The translations under genes were made by a program, and so were the position numbers. DNA of 64,000 bases from Owenia fusiformis (lineage: Eukaryota > Annelida > Polychaeta > Sabellida > Oweniidae): contig CAIIXF020000002.1 of assembly GCA_903813345.2 (NCBI GenBank), positions 11,302,150-11,366,149 of the forward strand. The letters are read 5' to 3'. A model generated the notes under the pieces. That model did no database searches and had not been told where the DNA came from. It saw nothing but the letters and a program-made list of their open reading frames with translations. Positions 58,474 to 64,000 of the stretch are shown here, piece by piece (position 1 is the first letter of the stretch; each line of letters begins with the position of its first letter).

Positions 58474-58924
58474 CTGAAACATATGCAAATTAGTCTTTAA
58501 AGGACAGGACTTTTGATATAGGGGGGGGAGAAAAATCTTGGAACCGTGACAAAAAATATTGCTAAGGGGAAAAAGCCCCAAATGGAATATCTAATACTTC
58601 ATCCAACATGATGTCAACTTATATTGATCTGAAAATGTAGATTTCAATTTCTGTAAAATAAACTTAACTAACTCAGGTTTGAGAAAGATATGGTTGTATC
58701 TATGATCTCCATGGCATTAAAATGTCTGAATCTCGGCTAACTTTTATGAGAAAAATCAAAATCTAAGGATTCATTTAAACAGATAAGATATTTATCCATA
58801 TTCATGTTTTAAATAATTACAGTTATAATGCATTGTTTCTTCAGTACATGAAGGTTGTATACATATTTTCATTATTTTTATATTTTCATTTTATTGATTA
58901 TATACTTATTATGCTATTTGTTAC

Positions 58925-59029
58925 CCGTGACTGGGATCTCTCGCCATCGCTGGTCACCCATTGGCCGGATGACAGCCTCTCGACATGTTCTTGCTCCAAT
59001 ACACACAAAGATGCTAGAGCTAGCCACAT
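58925..59029 (-). CDS. MYCBP2 alternative exon, proximal copy (A)
   Basis: A symmetric 105-bp exon (35 residues), MWLALASLCVLEQEHVERLS then SGQWVTSDGERSQSR, with acceptor GATTGGTTGTTAG and donor GGTAAC. It is a paralogous copy of 63103-63201: 17 of the first 27 residues are identical and at least seven further codons differ only synonymously. Both copies are phase 0 at each end, and the human protein, as I recall it, has a single LASLCVLDQDHVDRLSSGRW segment here. Mutually exclusive splicing is therefore likely. Confidence 0.9.
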
Positions 59030-60240
59030 CTAACAACCAATCAAATTAAAGACATAAAATAACAAATCGTTAACATGGAAACAGGCAAGTCATTCCCAGG
59101 AAGCAAGTTTAAGGAACAAATATTTTCAAAAGATAGAAAATTGGTCATAATAAAATTGGAAAAATCATCAGCCAAAGGAAGATGTATATTCTCATTGCAT
59201 TCCTAGATATGTACACTGTACAATACATGCAGTATTTGCTATTACTATATACCCCATATGTATTCTAGATGCTCATTGGCTTATTCATGGTCACATGATA
59301 TGAAACAGATGAACTAATTCCCTGGAAAGTTCTAATGAATGAAAATGTACAAATCACCAGTTAGGTCATGTGATCAGTCATTAGTATATTTATCTTCCCT
59401 GATAGCTGAGATTATAGAAGTTGAAAGGAACCTTTAAATGCAAATAAGAACCTGTCAACATTAAATGTTGAAATGAAAAGACTTCTCATTTTGTTTTTGT
59501 TTACAGAGTACATATGAGGTATATAATAAAACAAATAGTGACTGCCACATTTTTGGGAAATAGTGTTAAAATTTCCCCCTGGTGAAAATATCCTGTCCAC
59601 TGACATGTTCCCTCAGCCTGCAGCCTTGGGAACATGTCAGAGGACAGGATATTCACTTGGGAAAAATATTTTGCACTATTTCCCTCAATGACAATCACTA
59701 TTTGTCTACTAACCAATAATACTGGATGAAATTTTCATTTCAAAATTGTTGAATAATGTGTTGCTCAGTAAACTTGCCAACATTCTGGGTAATATAATGA
59801 CTTTAAATTAATGTAAAATATGCAGCAAGTAGCGGCAACAGAAGCTGGTAATTGAAAATGAGCTGTATTAATAAATGGTTGAAAACAGGATAACATCATG
59901 CTATAAACGAAATAAACATTTTGTAGGCACAGTTCTATATGTACAAACAGACATTTAGTGTAATAATATGATGAAATTGCACATGGTTCCAAAGAGGGAG
60001 AAACTTCAGTTTTAAACACTCAACTTTGTAAACTCGTTCACAAGTCCATTGCACAATATGGTAAAACAGGTATTCTCAGAATACAGATTTAAAAGCTTTT
60101 TATTCTGAGCTGCTGTTAATAGCCTTTCAGATAACAACTCAGCTGTTTCAGATACTACAGTCATTTTATCCCAACATTAAAGCAACTGGGTCTTCATAAC
60201 CTAAAAAATTAGTACCGTGGGTACTGGGCTCACATGGTCA
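59030..60240. other. Intron sequence between the alternative exons, proximal part
   Basis: No gene seen. Near 59575-59660 an imperfect inverted repeat (TGTTAAAATTTCCCCCTGG...TATCCTGTCC / GGACAGGATATTCACTTGGG) brackets CTGACATGTTCC / GGAACATGTCAG. Confidence 0.5.
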
Positions 60241-61975
60241 CATTTTTTGCTGCTTTTTTGTTACAAAATTATTTCAAGCCATCTGTCTCTCAGTCAATTA
60301 AAATGGCTGAAAAAAAAACGGATATAATTTTTTGCCAATAATTTGTAACAAAATTATTTCATACATCTACTCTTTACATTGACATGGATTTTTACAATGT
60401 AGGACACTTGAAATTATTTGTAAAGCTAGGAAATGGGTCAAAAGTGAATTTCGCGAGACAAAAATGGCGGCCATTTTGAAAATAGGCGAGCTTTTGAACC
60501 AGGAGTCATAGGGGAGTTTTCTGAATTCATGTTGAACAGAAATAACTTAAAACAGGAATCCTATCGACAGAGGTTTTAAAACGTGCCACAGAAAGTGGAT
60601 TTCGCGAGTCAGATAGACAAATCAATGTTAACTAAAATGGCTGAAAATAAAAAAATGGATACAATTTTTCGCTGATTTTTTGTAACAAAATTATTTCATA
60701 TATCTACTCTTTACATTGACATGGATTTTTACAATGTAGGACACCTGAAATTATTTGTAAAGCTAGGAAATGGGTCAAAAGTGAATTTCGTGAGACAAAA
60801 GTGACGGCAATTTTGAAAATAGCCGAGGTTTTGAACCAAGAGTCCTAGGAGAGTTTTTTGTATTGATGTTGAACAAAAATAACTTAAAATGGGAATCCTA
60901 TCGACAGAGGGTTAAAGGTAAATGGTCCAAAACTGAATTTTGCGAGACAGATAGACAAATCAATGTTAACTAAAATGGCTGAAAATAAATAAATGGATAT
61001 AATTTTTCGCTGATTTTTCGTAACAAAATTATTTCATACATCTACTCTTTACTTTGCAATGGACTTCTACAATGTAGGACACTTGAAATTATTTGTAAAA
61101 CTAGGAAATGGGTCAAAAGTGAATTTCGCGAGACAAAAATGGCGGCCATTTTGAAAATAGGTGAGCTTTTGAACCAGGAGTCATAGGGGAGTTTTCTGAA
61201 TTCATGTTGAACAGAAATAACTTAAAACAGGAATCCTATCGACAGAAGTTTTAAAACGTGCCACTGTTATTGACAGAAAGTGGATTTCGCGAGTCAGATA
61301 GACAAATCAATGTTAACTAAAATGGCTGAAAATAAAAAAATGGATACAATTTTTCGCTGATTTTTTGTAACAAAATTATTTCATATATCTAATCTTTACA
61401 TTGACATGGATTTTTACAATGTAGGACACCTGAAATTATTTGTAAAGCTAGGAAATGAGCCAAAAGTGAATTTCGCGAGACAAAAGTGACGGCCATTTTG
61501 AAAATAGGCGAGCTTTTGAACCAGGAGTCATAGGGGGGTTTTCTGTATTGATGTTGAACAGAAATAATTTAAAACAGGAATCCTATCGACAGAGCTTAGC
61601 TAGGAAATGGGCTAAAAGTGAATTTCACGAGACAAAAGTGACGGCCATTTTGAAAATAGGCGAGCTTTTGAACCAGGAGTCATAGGGGGGTTTTCTGTAT
61701 TGATGTTGAACAGAAATAACTTAAAACAGGAATCCTATCGACAGAGGTGAATTTCACGAGACAAAAGTGACGGCCATTTTGAAAATAGGCGAGCTTTTGA
61801 ACCAGGAGTCATAGGGGGGTTTTCTGTATTGATGTTGAACAGAAATAACTTAAAACAGGAATCCTATCGACAGAGGTTTTAAAACGTGCCACTATTGTTG
61901 ACGGACAGACGGACAGACAGACGGACGGACAGACAGACGGACAAGTGAGCGATTGCAATAGCTCACCATGTGAGC
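60241..61975. repeat. 340-bp tandem array ending in a GGAC/GACAG run and hairpin
   Basis: Four diverged units of about 338-347 bp (the landmark CAATGTAGGACAC occurs near 60395, 60732, 61070 and 61417), then two partial units of about 130-150 bp. Each has GCGAGACAAAA.TG.CGGCCATTTTGAAAATAGG, close to palindromic in AAAATGGCGGCCATTTT. It ends in GACGGACAGACGG repeats (61900-61942) and the hairpin AGCTCACCATGTGAGCT followed by AAAAAGCATTTCAGG, the same end structure as at about 55877-55965. Confidence 0.92.
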
Positions 61976-63102
61976 TAAAAAGCATTTCAGGAATTTTGAA
62001 AAAAGGCCGGAAGTAGAAGTAGAAACTAAAGTAGTAAAAAAGTTTTAATTGAGAAATTTTGCACCAAGAAAAATTCATAGAGGACTCTGGATTTTGTTTA
62101 AAATTGACTATTTATACCTCTGCCAAACAAGTACATAATTAATAAGGCAAATTCAGTATTTCACAAACAGGGTATCTTAAAAGTCTTACAGTTTCTAGTG
62201 AACATTTGTCTTCCTTTCCAAACTTGGCATCAAAAGAGAATCATTTCCTCCAGTTATAATATCTTTACATGCATTAAAGAGAGAATCAGATATAGAGAGC
62301 AGGCTAAACCAAAAATTGTTTCAATTTTAGAATATTTTTGGCTCATGTCATTCCTTGTCATGACTATTTTCTAAAAATCACTAAAGTGCATACTTTATTC
62401 CAGGAAAACTAAAGATTTTTACAATATTGTATTATTTTTCTATAAGAATGGTTACCATTCTAATTATTTGGGAGAATTTAAACATTTTTCACTCATTTTT
62501 GCACTTTGAATCATTAATTACTTCACCAATTTATAATATATTGTGAATCTTTTGGGAGATATTGTATTTGATATTGTAAGGAATAGATTGGTAGGTCAAT
62601 CATACATGTTGCTTGTAACTTTGTCACCCCCTATAGATCAGATTCTGCCTTTAAATTAAAAGTGAAAAATCACAAAACTTTTTGAACACCCTGTAGTTTC
62701 TGAGCTTTTCAAACAAAACAACATGGTATGTTGAAAGTATGTCGGATCCTCTGCTAGACCAAATTCTTTCACGCGTGCAGGTTTGCTGGAATATGAAAAT
62801 CCTTGCAAATACTAATTGGTTAACAGACTAATGTAATCTGGTTTCTATTTCTTTTCAGGAATTCACCAAAGATCCACAATTTTTTCATTTTCTAATCTGA
62901 AAGACTGAAATGATGACTTTCACAATATGGTCTTAGAATTAGGTCATGATGTTTTTGGTCAGAACTTTCAAATGGTTATGTTGAGTGAGGACATTAGGTT
63001 ATACATATTTATGTAGGACTGCAACCATGATGTGTTTGCAAGGATATGCACATGCAAAATTAACATGGCCAAAGTGACAACATTTAAAGCACAAATCCTT
63101 AC
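61976..63102. other. Intron sequence between the alternative exons, distal part
   Basis: No gene seen. Near 62682 a lone TTTTTGAACACCCTGTAG is one end of the TACAGGGTG transposon family. Confidence 0.5.
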
Positions 63103-63201
63103 ACGTGATTGGCTCTGCTTGCTACCCAACCATCGGCCGGATGACAATCGTTCCGTGTGGTCATGATCCAGAGCACATAATGATGCTAGGGATAGCCATA
63201 G
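63103..63201 (-). CDS. MYCBP2 alternative exon, distal copy (B)
   Basis: A symmetric 99-bp exon (33 residues), LWLSLASLCALDHDHTERLS then SGRWLGSKQSQSR, with acceptor TTTCTATGTAG and a strong donor GTAAGG. Its LSSGRWLG is closer to the form I recall for the human protein than the proximal copy's LSSGQWVT. Both copies end QSR. The intron to copy A is 4073 bp. Confidence 0.92.
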
Positions 63202-63665
63202 CTACATAGAAAATTCAAATTATTTTAATTAAAGGGCATTCTTTACAATAAATCAATATATTGAGATGAAGCTGTGACTCTGCAAAAGGGATCCAATATA
63301 GCAGCTAAAATAATTGGATGATATATGGGGTCAAATCCACCACTAAATTCCCTGAAATTAATCATTCTTATGTATTCTATATTGCATTAGATTTGAAGAT
63401 ATCTATGGGTTGCTTTAAGTCCTACTGACTTGAGCGCAATTTCTAGTATTTCATGCATTTTTAATTACCTAAAGGTTGAATCTATGAAAGAAATGGTGAA
63501 AAGATTACAAGGATTATGTTTTAACATTTTTAACGCATTATCAATATATTTCCAAGTACATAAGTTGCCCAACTTTTCAAAAATTCACCCCAAACTCTGA
63601 TTCTTCCTAAAGTAAAATGATAATACTCATAACAATAATAATTTTAATGATAAATTTAATGATAA

Positions 63666-63746
63666 TACAGGGTGTCCATAAAGTCGCTTTACACTTTACA
63701 TAGACTTTGTATAATAATTGTAAAGACGCTTCATGGACACCCTGTA
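63666..63746. mobile_element. 81-bp TACAGGGTG MITE beside a donor site
   Basis: TACAGGGTGTCCAT at the left and ATGGACACCCTGTA at the right are inverted, and pairing covers nearly 30 bp of each arm. It ends 19 bp from the exon at 63766, that is, 18 bp inside the intron past the donor GT. Folded in the transcript, it would form a hairpin just downstream of the 5' splice site. Confidence 0.9.
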
Positions 63747-63765
63747 TATCCTAGGCTTCACTTAC

Positions 63766-63885
63766 AGTTGGTACTTTTATACATTCAGATGATGTCCTAA
63801 GTCTCTCTTCCAGTTTGGTTAGGTTCAATATAGCCTCTGCAATAGCCCCTTTGGTGACAGTGGCCCAGTTTTCTGCCAGCTTACC
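63766..63885 (-). CDS. MYCBP2 exon: helical segment upstream of the alternative exons
   Basis: A symmetric 120-bp exon (40 residues): GKLAENWATVTKGAIAEAIL, NLTKLEERLRTSSECIKVPT. It is predicted to be mostly helical. The acceptor is TTTATTACAG and the donor GTAAGTG. The phase joins either alternative exon. It is the most 5' exon I can identify; the remaining coding sequence lies beyond the window. Confidence 0.85.
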
Positions 63886-64000
63886 CTGTAATAAATATAC
63901 ATTTGACTCATATCATTTCAGACATGTGATCTGAATTCACACACAGCTATGTTCACTAGTGAAACTATTAGGGTACTGGGGCTACCCCTACTTGGACACC

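Noticed and set aside
1-64000. tRNA and rRNA genes
   Set aside because: I looked for the B-box (GGTTCGAATCC-type) and rRNA landmarks and saw none that I could support; a dedicated covariance search would be decisive.

Overview
The window is animal nuclear DNA: AT-rich, intron-containing and crowded with transposons. One cellular gene is recognisable. Eleven exon positions, one of them present as two alternative copies, lie on the minus strand between 39630 and 63885 and encode about 495-497 residues at the C-terminus of MYCBP2 (the PHR family: PAM, Highwire, RPM-1), a giant neuronal E3 ubiquitin ligase. The 5' part of the gene lies beyond 64000. The repeat types (DIRS retrotransposon, APE-type LINE, CACTA-like and hAT-like DNA elements, GGAC microsatellites followed by short hairpins) suggest a marine invertebrate, perhaps a mollusc. 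The species cannot be fixed from the sequence alone.

Layout. 1-39 kb is gene-poor sequence downstream of MYCBP2. It holds a 36-bp minisatellite (216-903), a family of short CCCGGTGTAAAAG-ended MITEs, a decayed LINE reverse transcriptase (about 5.8-6.6 kb), a 19-bp array (12.6 kb), a transposon with dense AACG repeats (13.5-14.3 kb), and an apparently intact two-ORF LINE (18.4-24.3 kb) inserted into a 39-bp minisatellite. Further on are several palindromic elements (28-29.5 kb), a large inverted repeat whose left arm carries a hAT-like MITE (32.1-33.9 kb), a 923-bp TACAGGGTG-ended element (35.8-36.8 kb) and a 56-bp array (39.0-39.4 kb).

39.6-63.9 kb is the MYCBP2 3' region. The exons keep phase throughout and encode, in order, a helical segment, the duplicated exon, a B-box-like Cys/His cluster, a conserved linker, further Cys-rich modules, the RING-H2 domain (split over two exons) and the tandem-cysteine domain with both relay cysteines, ending in the family-type C-terminus. 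Introns carry a 5.5-kb CACTA-like element, a full-length DIRS element with open gag, RT/RNase H and tyrosine recombinase frames and diagnostic inverted/internal complementary repeats, a 5'-truncated LINE with a 13-bp target duplication, and a 340-bp tandem array.

The points most worth following are in MYCBP2. Two similar, same-phase exons (58925-59029 and 63103-63201) look like mutually exclusive alternatives. Two intronic minisatellites have grown directly from real splice sites: one multiplies a 3' acceptor about 11 times, the other repeats the 5' donor as CAG|GTAGGT, the form of a recursive splice site.
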